64,000 nucleotides of DNA from Mucilaginibacter corticis (GCF_007558865.1 NZ_VLPK01000005.1:177470-241469), one strand, 5' to 3'; numbered from the stretch's first letter, positions 52,257-60,650 are shown. Notes: generated by a model not told the origin, from the sequence alone. Made by a program: numbers and translations.

Positions 52257-53762
52257 TTATTTTATTCTGATGGTAGCGTTCAATTTATTGTAGCCGGTTT
52301 CGGCTTCCCAGGTATCATCATTAGCTAACCGGATACTGTATTCTGGCCTTGAGGAAATACTTGCTGCTGCGTCAGGCAAGTTCAGGTATAACTCGTATTC
52401 GCCTGCTGTTAAATTTGCCGGTAAAGCCAGCTTTTGCTGCAGATCAACTTCACCTGTAAACCATTTACGGATATCTGTTTTAACCAAAAGTGTTGTTAAG
52501 GTACCGCTCGCTTTGTTTTTTAATATCAGTTGCACCGGCCTTTCATTATATGGTGATGCGTAGCCGACATTCTCGATATCTAAAGCAAAATTGACCGTAC
52601 TGCCCTTTAATGTTACGGTAGGAAACACCGCTTTGCGAAGCACCAACCGGTAACCCATTTTTTGTTTGATCTCGTCCATACAACCACCGGTAACCCAGTC
52701 GTCATTTACATTGGTATTATAACCTGAGTTAAGAAAACTATAATGAAAAGCGGCAAACTCCTGTTGTGCCCTGCCGGTGGGGCCACAGTCATTTTGAGGG
52801 CTAAATGCATCGTCGCAGGTTTCGCCGCCTACTACGGTAAATTTGCTGTCGGCCATCTCAAATTTACGTAATTCGGGGGTTGCATCTTTTTGGGGCGATG
52901 ATGAATTGCCATAATCATTATAAGTACCATAATCTGTGGGCCCTGACAAAAAGCAATCATTATGGAAACCTATTCGCGACTTATCTGTGCCGTTAAATGC
53001 TTCTACCTCATTAAGCGCTGCAGACTGTACATTTGCCGAAACACCATACACATATCGCTGCTTCAGTTGGGGAACGCGCACCTGAATCATCCTTGATTTT
53101 GGTAACGCGTCCAGCAGCGCTTTAAGAACAGATGTGCGATCACACCAGTTGCTATCAAGTACACGGCCATTCCCGGTTTTAGATGCATCGCCAAAATAAT
53201 CCGAATAATAATTTTCGCCCCAGATACCTATAAAACCCATTTGCATACAGGCAATAATATCTGCATTTTGCTGTAAATAAGGCTTTAACTGTTTAATATG
53301 GTTAAGCACTATAGCCTTGGGCGCATCGCCATAAGGGGGACAAATACCGTCACCACAATCGCCACCATGTGCTTTATTAACATAACAAAACCGTACAATG
53401 AGCTTTACACCTGCAGCACGGGCAGTTGCACAGTCGGTATTGAAATTTTTTAAGAAAGTATCAGAAATGGGCGAACCTTTAAAGCTATCCAATATATACT
53501 CTACATAGATCAAGCTGGATGATACTGAATATAAGGCTTTATTTATCTTTTGGCTGGTTCGGTAACCAATCAGCGTATTTTTATCAAGCGGGATATAGTT
53601 TGATGCAAATATATTTTGCTGCCTGTAAAACCCTCTTTCCGGATTGACGATATCCTCTTTACTTTCAATATAATTTATTGTGGTGTCGGCCTGTATGGCT
53701 ACCGCTTTTTTGACGCTACCAACAAGGCATAGCAATGCCACTACTGCTGAATATGGCTTCAT
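52257..53762 (-). CDS. DUF4874/DUF4832 protein, copy 2
   Basis: A 501-residue protein with an N-terminal signal peptide, paralogue of the gene at 37898. Shared features: VNPERGFYRQQ, ACMQMGFIGIWGENYY, HNDCFLSGPTDYGTYND, VVGGETCDD, CGPTGRAQQEF and NVGYASPYNERP. It lacks the lipoprotein cysteine context of copy 1 and appears soluble and secreted. The TIM-barrel-like first domain makes an enzymatic role likely, but activity is unknown. It lies 9 bases upstream of the GH-D gene and 62 bases downstream of the NagX-like gene. Confidence 0.82.
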   Translation of the reverse strand: MKPYSAVVALLCLVGSVKKAVAIQADTTINYIESKEDIVNPERGFYRQQNIFASNYIPLDKNTLIGYRTSQKINKALYSVSSSLIYVEYILDSFKGSPISDTFLKNFNTDCATARAAGVKLIVRFCYVNKAHGGDCGDGICPPYGDAPKAIVLNHIKQLKPYLQQNADIIACMQMGFIGIWGENYYSDYFGDASKTGNGRVLDSNWCDRTSVLKALLDALPKSRMIQVRVPQLKQRYVYGVSANVQSAALNEVEAFNGTDKSRIGFHNDCFLSGPTDYGTYNDYGNSSSPQKDATPELRKFEMADSKFTVVGGETCDDAFSPQNDCGPTGRAQQEFAAFHYSFLNSGYNTNVNDDWVTGGCMDEIKQKMGYRLVLRKAVFPTVTLKGSTVNFALDIENVGYASPYNERPVQLILKNKASGTLTTLLVKTDIRKWFTGEVDLQQKLALPANLTAGEYELYLNLPDAAASISSRPEYSIRLANDDTWEAETGYNKLNATIRIK

Positions 53763-53824
53763 AGCTTAAGTGATATTTAGCCGAACGGTGTATTCCGCAA
53801 GGCGATTTTATATTGGATTTTTTT

Positions 53825-54937
53825 TTAAATTTTGATGAAGATCTTGTTGCGGCTTAACCAGTAACAGATACCCCACTCTGCAAATAATGTAACTACTCCT
53901 GAAATCAACGCTACCACAGGCCCTGCGATACCCAACAAGCCCAGGCCACCTTTTACAAAAACGCCTACTGCGCCATTGAACCACTGCCCGCCAACTGTTT
54001 CAAAAAACAGGTACAGAAATATGGCATTCATGCCCACTACCGTGAATATCCATACTTGTTTATTTACCTGTTTAATATCTATCAGCCAGTATAAAAATGC
54101 CATTAACAGCAATACCCAACCGCCTGATGCTAAAGCAAATGAACTTGTGCTAATCCTTTTTATAATGGGTGTGATATTCAAAATATCTAACCCAAAACCT
54201 AAAACCAAACCTGTTACGCCGGCTATTATTAAATAAGAAATTTTCTTTTGAGCTGCTATGGGCGATATCAATAACTTACCAGCCAGTACTCCCCAAATAG
54301 TATGTGCAGCGGTTGGAATAATATTGATGGCTACCCATCCATCTGTATTTGTTTTGCCCATCAGAATGGTATCAAAGTATGCACCAAAATTATGGTACTC
54401 CACAAACGGCTGATCAAAACCCGGCATAAGTATGGTTCGGTATAACACTTCGGTTATCAATAATAATACAACCGTAAACCCAACCTGGAACCAAAAAGAC
54501 CTGTTAATGATCAGATAGGCTATTACAGTGGTAAAAGAAAGCTGTGTAAGTACGTTCCATAGCTCGAACACTAATTTACCCGCATAAATACAATGAAGGC
54601 CTGTACCTAATAAAAATAGTTTTACAGCCCTGATGGCAATGTGTTTGAAATTCTGTTCCCAGCTGATACCTTTTTTTAATTTAGATTGATACGATATGTA
54701 CATAGCAGAGCCAGCCATTAACATAAAGGCAGGCTGCACCAGATCCCACAGGTGCAGGCCATGCCAAGGATGATGAAAAAATTGATCTATAACCACATCC
54801 GCCCCCTTGCCTATGTGCATGTTCCTTAACGATTCCCAAACCGCGCAGCTTTCGCCGGCAAGCAGGATCATAATAAGGCCACGCATCACATCAAGTGAAA
54901 CCAGGCGATTAGTTGGCATTTTAACCTCTTTTTCCAT
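53825..54937 (-). CDS. NagX-like membrane protein (DUF5009/HGSNAT-like)
   Basis: A 370-residue inner-membrane protein with about ten helices. It begins RLVSLDVMRGLIMILL, a conserved signature of the DUF1624/DUF5009 and HGSNAT group, then HHPWHGLHLWDLVQPAFMLMAGSAM. Human HGSNAT acetylates terminal glucosamine across the lysosomal membrane; bacterial NagX is found beside NagP and other GlcNAc genes. It is thus a good fit for an amino-sugar regulon; its reaction is not proven. It is first in an operon driven by the promoter overlapping operator D, 96 bases upstream. Confidence 0.8.
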   Translation of the reverse strand: MEKEVKMPTNRLVSLDVMRGLIMILLAGESCAVWESLRNMHIGKGADVVIDQFFHHPWHGLHLWDLVQPAFMLMAGSAMYISYQSKLKKGISWEQNFKHIAIRAVKLFLLGTGLHCIYAGKLVFELWNVLTQLSFTTVIAYLIINRSFWFQVGFTVVLLLITEVLYRTILMPGFDQPFVEYHNFGAYFDTILMGKTNTDGWVAINIIPTAAHTIWGVLAGKLLISPIAAQKKISYLIIAGVTGLVLGFGLDILNITPIIKRISTSSFALASGGWVLLLMAFLYWLIDIKQVNKQVWIFTVVGMNAIFLYLFFETVGGQWFNGAVGVFVKGGLGLLGIAGPVVALISGVVTLFAEWGICYWLSRNKIFIKI

Positions 54938-55032
54938 GTACTAAATCAAACCAATCAACAAATTATCTTTAAATATATATTATTTGCAAATCCCTACAGA
55001 TCAATAACCAACATGTTATAATATCTTAAAAT

Positions 55033-55064
55033 CAAATATATTAATTATTTGCGTGTTCGTACAC
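55033..55064 (-). promoter_or_regulatory. Promoter of the NagX-like operon overlapped by operator D
   Basis: Operator D is GTGTTCGTACAC (55053-55064). Read on the minus strand, TGTG overlaps its start, then 21 bases, then TATATTTG (55033-55040), a good -7 element. The start codon is 96 bases downstream at 54937. Confidence 0.7.
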
Positions 55065-55152
55065 ATTTTTGAAAAAATATTTTTCTTAACCTAATTTTAA
55101 CAAAATTGGTATTATGTATTTATAGTTTTATAAATACGCAACATTAGGTAAG

Positions 55153-55785
55153 CTATACAAATTTCACCATCCCAAAAAACTCAGGCACATGGAAATTAGG
55201 TTCATCGCTTAGAATATTATTCCAGCTTAAATAATGCGGCTCGGGGGTTTCATCGCCGCACTTATAAAAATTAGCCTTACATTCAGTACCTTTTAGTGAG
55301 TCTATATCATCATAAATAAATACGCTAAATGGTATGCCAAGAGTAATCTCCCATTCAGTAAACCCCTCATCGTCAGCATTAATTACCTGTGTATCAATTT
55401 TTATCTGCTTTACAACATTGGCAGGTAGCTCTGCCCTGTAAGGTTTAACCGAACCATATGCACCATAGGGCGTACCTATACAATTAAACTCAAGGTTATA
55501 ATAATTACTACCATTATCAAAAGACAAAAAAAACTCTACGCAACTGTCTTTATATACCAGGTCATTAACCTGTGTATGTCTGGCCATTACATACTTCTCT
55601 TTTACAAAATATTTTAAAAGGATACCATGATCGGTATAAGCCATACTGAACTTTACTGTTGGAAAATAACCGTTGCTACTCCACAAAAGGTTATCAATTA
55701 CTTGTTTCGAACAATCATCCAGGAATGACGCATAGCCTGCTAATTTTTCGGCAGGAATAAATTGACAATCAAACTGTTTGGCCAT
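55153..55785 (-). CDS. CBM9-like carbohydrate-binding protein
   Basis: A 210-residue beta-sandwich protein without signal peptide. The pattern VKFSMAYTDHGILLKYFVKEKYV, then VYKDSCVEFFLSFDN, YYNLEFNCIGTPYGAYG, EWEITLGIPFSVF and a C-terminal SWNNILSDEPNFHVPEFFG matches the CBM9-like (DUF1083) family. The absence of a signal suggests a cytoplasmic sugar or sugar-phosphate binder, unlike true CBM9 modules. It is a single-gene unit with operator E just upstream. Confidence 0.78.
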   Translation of the reverse strand: MAKQFDCQFIPAEKLAGYASFLDDCSKQVIDNLLWSSNGYFPTVKFSMAYTDHGILLKYFVKEKYVMARHTQVNDLVYKDSCVEFFLSFDNGSNYYNLEFNCIGTPYGAYGSVKPYRAELPANVVKQIKIDTQVINADDEGFTEWEITLGIPFSVFIYDDIDSLKGTECKANFYKCGDETPEPHYLSWNNILSDEPNFHVPEFFGMVKFV

Positions 55786-55814
55786 AGTCTTGAATTTAGT
55801 AAACTACAAGGAAG

Positions 55815-55847
55815 CAAACACACCACAAATGCGTGTTCGCACACAAA
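55815..55847 (-). promoter_or_regulatory. Promoter of the CBM9-like gene overlapped by operator E
   Basis: Read on the minus strand, TTTG (55844-55847), 21 bases, then TGTGTTTG (55815-55822). Operator E, GTGTTCGCACAC (55833-55844), sits inside the spacer. The start codon is 30 bases from the -7 element. Confidence 0.7.
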
Positions 55848-55901
55848 TTTAATCTTGTTTATGACACAAACAAGTAATTACGTAAAAAATTAGATTATCA
55901 G

Positions 55902-57005
55902 TTAAATCTCGATAAAAACCTGGTCTTTTTCGTCCAGAAAGTAATTCAGGTTTTCTTTGGTAACCACATCTAACGGCAGGTACTTAATAATAGGGACCTC
56001 CTTTTTAAACACCAGGTGTTCGGCCAGTTGGTAAATTCCCCAATACCCCTGCCCTTTCGGGTTTTGGTTGATCAGGAAACTTATAGCGCCATTGTTCAGG
56101 TAATGCAGGTTAGGTGGTATCAAATCGTAACCTATAAGCTTGATATGATTAATATGCCTTTGTTCAAGATACTTTGCAATATCATACGCCTGCGATGTCG
56201 TGACAAAGATCTGTTTTAGATCAAATGTATTTTCAATCAAAGTATCCAGGCTTTTAATAAAACTAGACTGGCTTGAACGTGTTAACTCAACGTTCAGGAT
56301 CTTATATTTATGATCAAGGTTATTTTGAGCAAAATAGTTTCTGAACCCCTGCTCCTTTTTAACCAAATGCTGGGCATTACTTATTTTTTCATCAATATGC
56401 GCAATAAGCATACTGCAGGCATCTGGGTTACCATAATGTGCCAGCTTAGCTGCCAGCAATCCGCTTTGATAAGAGTCCTGACCAATGTAGCTTAAAGGAT
56501 CAAAATCTGCTATCTGGGTATTAAACAACACGAAAGGAATATTATCAGCGTTCCATTTTTCAAAAAACGGCAATGTTTCTTTATAATAAATAGGGGATAA
56601 TAAAATGCCGTCAGGTTTTTTGCGCGTCAGTTCAGTAGCTTTTTTTATGTAATCTTTAACGTCTTGCGGATTGAATACATATTGCTCTACAAATACGTTG
56701 TATTGTTTAAAATCCTGTTCTGCTTTTTCAATTCCTGATTTTGGCGCGGTCCAGAATGCATCATAACTATGATCAGGAAATAAAGCGGCAAAATGATATT
56801 CCTTTTTCGACCCCAGCATACGGGCCATCAGGTTGGGCTCGTAATTTAGTTCTTTAATGATCTTTAATACCCTGTTCTTTACATCTTCTGCAACCCTGCC
56901 CCTGTTATGAATAACCCGGTCAACCGTTCCGGTTGATACCGCGGCTTTAAGCGCTATATCTTTAATGCGGACAATGGTGTTTTTTTGCGAACGCTCTTTT
57001 TTCAT
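55902..57005 (-). CDS. LacI-family transcriptional regulator of the amino-sugar regulon
   Basis: A 367-residue regulator. An N-terminal LacI helix-turn-helix (residues about 12-60; RIKDIALKAAVSTGTVDRVIHNRG, a little unusual in having STGTVDRVI for the common SxATVSRVL) with the hinge helix NLMARMLGS, then a periplasmic-binding-protein-like sensor (about 65-350; ALFPDHSYDAFW, PDGILLSPIYY, GYDLIPPN, INQNPKGQGYWG). It is the only LacI-type gene in the window and stands next to the operators it most likely binds. The lacI gene itself has no such site upstream, so strong autoregulation is not expected. Confidence 0.88.
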   Translation of the reverse strand: MKKERSQKNTIVRIKDIALKAAVSTGTVDRVIHNRGRVAEDVKNRVLKIIKELNYEPNLMARMLGSKKEYHFAALFPDHSYDAFWTAPKSGIEKAEQDFKQYNVFVEQYVFNPQDVKDYIKKATELTRKKPDGILLSPIYYKETLPFFEKWNADNIPFVLFNTQIADFDPLSYIGQDSYQSGLLAAKLAHYGNPDACSMLIAHIDEKISNAQHLVKKEQGFRNYFAQNNLDHKYKILNVELTRSSQSSFIKSLDTLIENTFDLKQIFVTTSQAYDIAKYLEQRHINHIKLIGYDLIPPNLHYLNNGAISFLINQNPKGQGYWGIYQLAEHLVFKKEVPIIKYLPLDVVTKENLNYFLDEKDQVFIEI

Positions 57006-57267
57006 TTGATGGTATTAAAGTCTAACGCTTGGGTTTAGCTGGTAATATAACTCAGGATGATTAAACATGCCTTAATAATTATCCAATAATTCTTGCGCTA
57101 AAACCCGACAAAGTAATGAAATAAATATTGAAAGCAAGTTTGTACGTTGCTAAAATATTGATTAACTTTTTTCGTATCAAAATTTGATTTAAATTAAGCT
57201 GATCCAGATTCCGAATAAGTGCATTTGACCTTAAAATAACCCATCAGAAAAACTTACATCGTTTTTA
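57006..57267. other. Intergenic region
   Basis: 262 AT-rich bases between the LacI and AraC genes, both on the minus strand. I see no ORF, RNA or operator; the LacI promoter should be here. Confidence 0.35.
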
Positions 57268-58194
57268 CTAATTGAAAGATCGCCTGAATTCAAGAGGAGA
57301 AAGATTAGTTTTTGTTTTAAATAGCTTACTGAATGATTGCGGGTGTTCAAAACCCAACTCGTAAGCTACTTCGCTTACCGACAAGCCGGTTGTAGACAAT
57401 TTTTCCTTCGCTTTTTCAATAAGTTTATGATGGATCAGATGCTGTGCATTTTGCCCGGTAAGTGACCTTAGCATATCGCTTAAATAACTTGGCGATATAT
57501 TTAGATTGCCGGCAATGTACTGAACGGTAGGGATACCCTGTGTTAAGGAAAGCTCATTATTAAAGTATTCGTTTAAAACTTCTTCTAATTTTTGCAACAG
57601 GTTGTTGTTTGCAGCTTTGCGGGTGATAAATTGACGTCTGTAAAACCGGTTGGCATAATTTAATAAAAGCTCAATCTGTGAAATGATCACATCCTGGCTA
57701 AAATCATCTATCCGGCTGTTTAATTCTTCTTCGATAATTTTAAAAATAGAAAGAATGGTTACCTTTTCCTTGTCCGACAAATGCAGTGCCTCGTTAGCTG
57801 AATATGAAAAGAAGCCATACTGCTTGATCTTTTTAGCCAAAGGATAGTTAAGCAGGAAATCAGGGTGGATAAGCAGCGAGACAACGGAACAGCCCGCTAC
57901 TTCTTCATCACTATTATTACCACCAACTATTTGCCCAGGTGCCGCAAATAATAAACCACCTTCGTCAAAGTCATAATAATCTTGCCCATACTTTAGTTTA
58001 CCGCTAAACTTTGGCCGGTATGAAATTTTATAAAAACCCAACACATGCGGAACGCTTGGCCGGATTATTTGCAATCGCTCGCTGGAGTCATTGATCAAGC
58101 TGATGAGCGGATGCGTAGGTTTAGGAAAACCAAATGCCCTATGCGCATCTGATAGCGAAGCAAATTGAAGCGGGATATTTTTATCTTTTTTCAT
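57268..58194 (-). CDS. AraC-family transcriptional regulator
   Basis: A 308-residue regulator started at the ATG at 58194 (MKKDKNIPLQFASLS). The N-terminal cupin-like half has VLGFYKISYRPKFSGKLKYG and GGLLFAAPGQ; the C-terminal double helix-turn-helix has YIAGNLNISPSYLSDMLR and VSEVAYELGFEHPQSFSKLFK with the end LSPLEFRRSF. It is 68 bases downstream of the start-proximal end of an SDR gene on the same strand (SDR is upstream). It probably controls that dehydrogenase; the pair recurs in Bacteroidota. Confidence 0.87.
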   Translation of the reverse strand: MKKDKNIPLQFASLSDAHRAFGFPKPTHPLISLINDSSERLQIIRPSVPHVLGFYKISYRPKFSGKLKYGQDYYDFDEGGLLFAAPGQIVGGNNSDEEVAGCSVVSLLIHPDFLLNYPLAKKIKQYGFFSYSANEALHLSDKEKVTILSIFKIIEEELNSRIDDFSQDVIISQIELLLNYANRFYRRQFITRKAANNNLLQKLEEVLNEYFNNELSLTQGIPTVQYIAGNLNISPSYLSDMLRSLTGQNAQHLIHHKLIEKAKEKLSTTGLSVSEVAYELGFEHPQSFSKLFKTKTNLSPLEFRRSFN

Positions 58195-58262
58195 AACGCG
58201 TTTAATAAAGGTAGCCGATAATATTTGCAATTATCGGCTACCTTCAATTCTTTACTCACAGA

Positions 58263-59102
58263 TTACTTGGGCTCGCCTTGTGCCGATTCTGAAACAGATT
58301 GCCAGGCTTCCCAGGTAGCCAGTCGCTCAGCATATGCGGCTTGCACCCAGGCTAAATTATGCTTACCTAAATTAAACCGTAGTGGTGGATTTTCGGAATC
58401 AACTATTTGGAACAATGCTTGCGGCGTAGCATCCGGGTCTCCCCTCTCTATACCTCTTAGGCGGCCAACAAATTGCTCTTTAAAATCCGTATAAATATCC
58501 ATGCCTGCCGCAAATTTTAATGAGTCTTGGCTGCCGAACTCTGTAGCATATGCTCCGGGTTCGATAATAGTTACTTTGATACCGAAAGACTGAACTTCGG
58601 CTGCCAGGCTTTCGTGAATAGCTTCAAACGCCCATTTGGATGAAGCGTAATAACCAATTACAGGCATGGTTACATGGCCAAGCCCGCTTGATGTGCCAAG
58701 AATGTGTCCGCTACCTTGTTCACGCAGTAACGGTAAAGCAGCTTTAATAACCGCTAACGGCCCAAAAACGTTTGTTTCATACAATGCCCGTACATCTTCT
58801 GCGTTGGCTTCTTCAATAGTACCAACTAATGAATAACCTGCGTTATTAAAAACGATATCCAGTCTGCCAAAATGCGCATGGGCTTGCGCTATTGTAGCTT
58901 TTACCTGCTCGGGGTTTGTAACGTCTAACTGCAAAGTCAACACGTTATCGCCATATTTTTCTTTTAGTGCTGCAATACTTTCTAAGGAACGTGCAGTAGC
59001 GGCCACCTTGTCACCGCGCTCAAGAGCAGCTTCGGTCCAAACGCGCCCGAAGCCACGGGAAGCGCCGGTAATAAACCAAACCTTATTTTTTTGTTGTGTC
59101 AT
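58263..59102 (-). CDS. Short-chain dehydrogenase/reductase
   Basis: A 279-residue classical SDR started at the ATG at 59102 (MTQQKNKVWFITGASRGFG); the open frame to 59216 adds 38 atypical residues. The cofactor motif is TGASRGFG, the NNAG motif is present (FNNAGYS), and the catalytic Ser and YxxxK are in GTSSGLG and YYASSKWAFEAI. Substrate unknown. Its genes neighbour an AraC regulator downstream. A terminator-like hairpin at 59253 lies upstream of the gene and belongs to the older tRNA unit. Confidence 0.87.
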   Translation of the reverse strand: MTQQKNKVWFITGASRGFGRVWTEAALERGDKVAATARSLESIAALKEKYGDNVLTLQLDVTNPEQVKATIAQAHAHFGRLDIVFNNAGYSLVGTIEEANAEDVRALYETNVFGPLAVIKAALPLLREQGSGHILGTSSGLGHVTMPVIGYYASSKWAFEAIHESLAAEVQSFGIKVTIIEPGAYATEFGSQDSLKFAAGMDIYTDFKEQFVGRLRGIERGDPDATPQALFQIVDSENPPLRFNLGKHNLAWVQAAYAERLATWEAWQSVSESAQGEPK

Positions 59103-59250
59103 GATTTTATATTTTAAATGATTAACACAACAAAGGTCAAAGTAAACCAACTGCTGCTTGTAGCCTAATTGAGGATTTCTGTAGGCAAAATGCGGAAGTA
59201 AACACCTCCCCGGCATTAAATATTAAGGCTTTAAACAATCCTGATAAAGC

Positions 59251-59285
59251 AAAAAACCCTGTAGATCAATAATCTACAGGGTTTT
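59251..59285 (-). terminator. Intrinsic terminator downstream of a degraded tRNA
   Basis: AAAACCCTGTAGAT (59253-59266) pairs over 14 bp with ATCTACAGGGTTTT (59272-59285). Read on the minus strand it ends in six T's. Only the degraded tRNA at 59307-59360 lies just upstream on that strand, so this looks like that tRNA's own terminator. Confidence 0.75.
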
Positions 59286-59306
59286 GATACTTAAGGTATC
59301 GCTTTT

Positions 59307-59360
59307 GTCGGGATGGCAGGACGAGAACCTTTTCCTATAACCAGCTGATATTAAATCAGT
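59307..59360 (-). pseudogene. Degraded tRNA, 3' half only
   Basis: On the minus strand the segment reads CTGATTTAATATCAG (anticodon-stem-like), a variable region, AGGTTCTCGTCCT (T-arm-like with a changed loop) and CATCCCGAC (acceptor 3' strand). The 5' acceptor and D arm are missing and the T stem has two broken pairs. It is followed by a terminator. A broken tRNA beside mobile genes suggests an integration site. Confidence 0.45.
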
Positions 59361-59588
59361 TAGAAGACACATTTTAAACCAGGTATGCAGTTTGGTATTG
59401 ACCACTACTTAAGCATTAACAAATATACATAAATATCTTAATGTCAGATACTTATTAGTAATTATTTCAATAAAAAATACTAACTTAAAAACATCACTAA
59501 AATTAGGAGTTATTTGTGGTTTTCAACCTCTGTACAACCTAATTTCTATCGGCGCTATCCGTTGATTTGCTGTTGATAATAAATAGAC
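59361..59588. other. AT-rich junction region
   Basis: 228 bases between the degraded tRNA and the first mobile gene remnant. No ORF or repeat I can support. Confidence 0.35.
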
Positions 59589-59942
59589 ATGGCAGCTGAA
59601 ATCATAACAAAAGAAGATTTAGAAATATTCGGACAAAAATTACTCATTGAGATAAAAGCATTATTAGGTAAATCGAGCGACGAGCCAAATAAATGGCTTA
59701 AAAGTTACCAGGTGAAAAACCTATTAAAAATATCGCCTAATACCTTGCACAAACTGCGCCAGGACGGAACTTTAACGCGCCTGATGCCCGTACGTCGGTC
59801 CAGGGCATGTTGGAACTTTTCATCTCGGTTTCTACAAACCGGGCTTTCACCTTCGACCGCGCTTTCGCTGTTGTGCTTCGCGGTATTTCCTATGTATGAT
59901 AGTTTAATACTTTATTTCCGGATGTCAAAGAGCCATAATTGA
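59589..59942 (+). pseudogene. Truncated helix-turn-helix (excisionase-like) protein
   Basis: The first about 63 residues match the small helix-turn-helix proteins common on Bacteroidota integrative elements: KWLKSYQVKNLLKISPNTLH, then KLRQDGTL. After residue about 63 the sequence changes to an unrelated Arg/Ser-rich stretch (RLMPVRRSRACWN) with no family continuation (normally a PYTKIGG-type wing). This suggests a rearrangement breakpoint near 59777. It is a likely relic of an excision or transfer control gene. Confidence 0.6.
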
Positions 59943-59972
59943 TGCTTCAAATTGGGCTTATTAAACGGGGGG

Positions 59973-60119
59973 ATTTCCCAAGTTGCGGAACTTGGTATCG
60001 ATTTTTTTAAATTGGAACCTAGGCTGTTTTATCAATATTTACTGTATAATCAGATTGCTATCTCTGGAGCAAAGGAAATTACCGGTCATCTTATAAAAAT
60101 CAGCCAGGGAGTACGATAG
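59973..60119 (+). pseudogene. RteC-like remnant
   Basis: An open stretch with no good start encodes ISQVAELGIDFFKLEPRLFY then QYLLYNQIAISGA, ending at a stop at 60117. The pattern of an acidic helix then FFK-x-x-P-x-L and a Tyr-rich segment resembles the N-terminal half of RteC proteins from conjugative transposons. It is cut on both sides. The assignment is from memory and tentative. Confidence 0.3.
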
Positions 60120-60138
60120 AAATTTTTTCGATATTTTG

Positions 60139-60320
60139 ATGAAGCAATTGGTCGGCAGACGCATGGATGCAGATTTTGTTAAGTTTCCGGGCGCGGCTTA
60201 CACGGAAGAAAAGGAAAAGACGGATAAATGATCTTCCGGGACATGATCCTGTTTGACAATGTTTTGATCGCCGCGGACCCGAAAAAGATCCGCTCGCAGA
60301 GGATCTTCAAAAACATCTGA
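60139..60320 (+). pseudogene. Two overlapping short ORFs, probable decayed coding DNA
   Basis: Two 30-residue frames overlap by ATGA at 60228: the first (60139-60231) ends GAAYTEEKEKTDK, the second (60228-60320) reads MIFRDMILFDNVLIAADPKK and then stops; in the same frame after the stop the protein-like sequence EDKAFDQVH continues. This looks like coding sequence broken by stops. I do not recognise the family. Confidence 0.3.
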
Positions 60321-60346
60321 GAGGACAAAGCTTTCGACCAGGTGCA

Positions 60347-60598
60347 TTAATCTAATTTCTTTTCCTCTTCAACCAAATCAGCCGGATGAATATTTAATGC
60401 CGTAGCGAGATCAAATAGCGTTGAAATACTGGGATTTGAGAGTCCACGTTCGATTCTCCCGATTTGCGAATAATCAGTATCCATTTTGTTCGCAAGCTGC
60501 ATGATAGTTAAACCGGCGGCTATCCGGTATTTGCGAACGTTTTGAGCAAGAATCAAAATTGCCGCCTCATTGCGCCTGCCTTTGCTGCTCTTAATCAT
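60347..60598 (-). CDS. XRE-family helix-turn-helix regulator
   Basis: An 83-residue protein with one Cro/C1-type helix-turn-helix (residues about 18-72): LAQNVRKYRIAAGLTIMQLA, DTDYSQIGRIERGLSNPSIS, LFDLATALNIHPADLV. It is intact, with ATG at 60598. It is divergent from the IS110-family transposase gene with about 42 bases between starts. A 10-bp inverted repeat (60629-60650) in this gap could be its operator, so it may control the transposase. It could also be left over from the older island. Confidence 0.8.
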   Translation of the reverse strand: MIKSSKGRRNEAAILILAQNVRKYRIAAGLTIMQLANKMDTDYSQIGRIERGLSNPSISTLFDLATALNIHPADLVEEEKKLD

Positions 60599-60628
60599 AC
60601 CACAATAAAAAGAAAAATAAATTTGGAT

Positions 60629-60650
60629 AATAGGTCATGTATGACCTATT
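60629..60650. promoter_or_regulatory. Inverted repeat in the xre / IS110 divergent region
   Basis: AATAGGTCAT (60629-60638) and ATGACCTATT (60641-60650) are exact inverted repeats around GT. The transposase ATG (60641) is the first codon of the right arm. A second, outer pair CACAATA (60601-60607) and TATTGTG (60650-60656) nests around it. This looks like a regulator-binding site. Confidence 0.5.

Noticed and set aside
45347..55152. Shared AACATTAGGTAA words near 45347 and 55140
   Set aside because: Positions relative to promoters differ (30 versus 76 bases from the operator) and the words are AT-rich; coincidence is likely.
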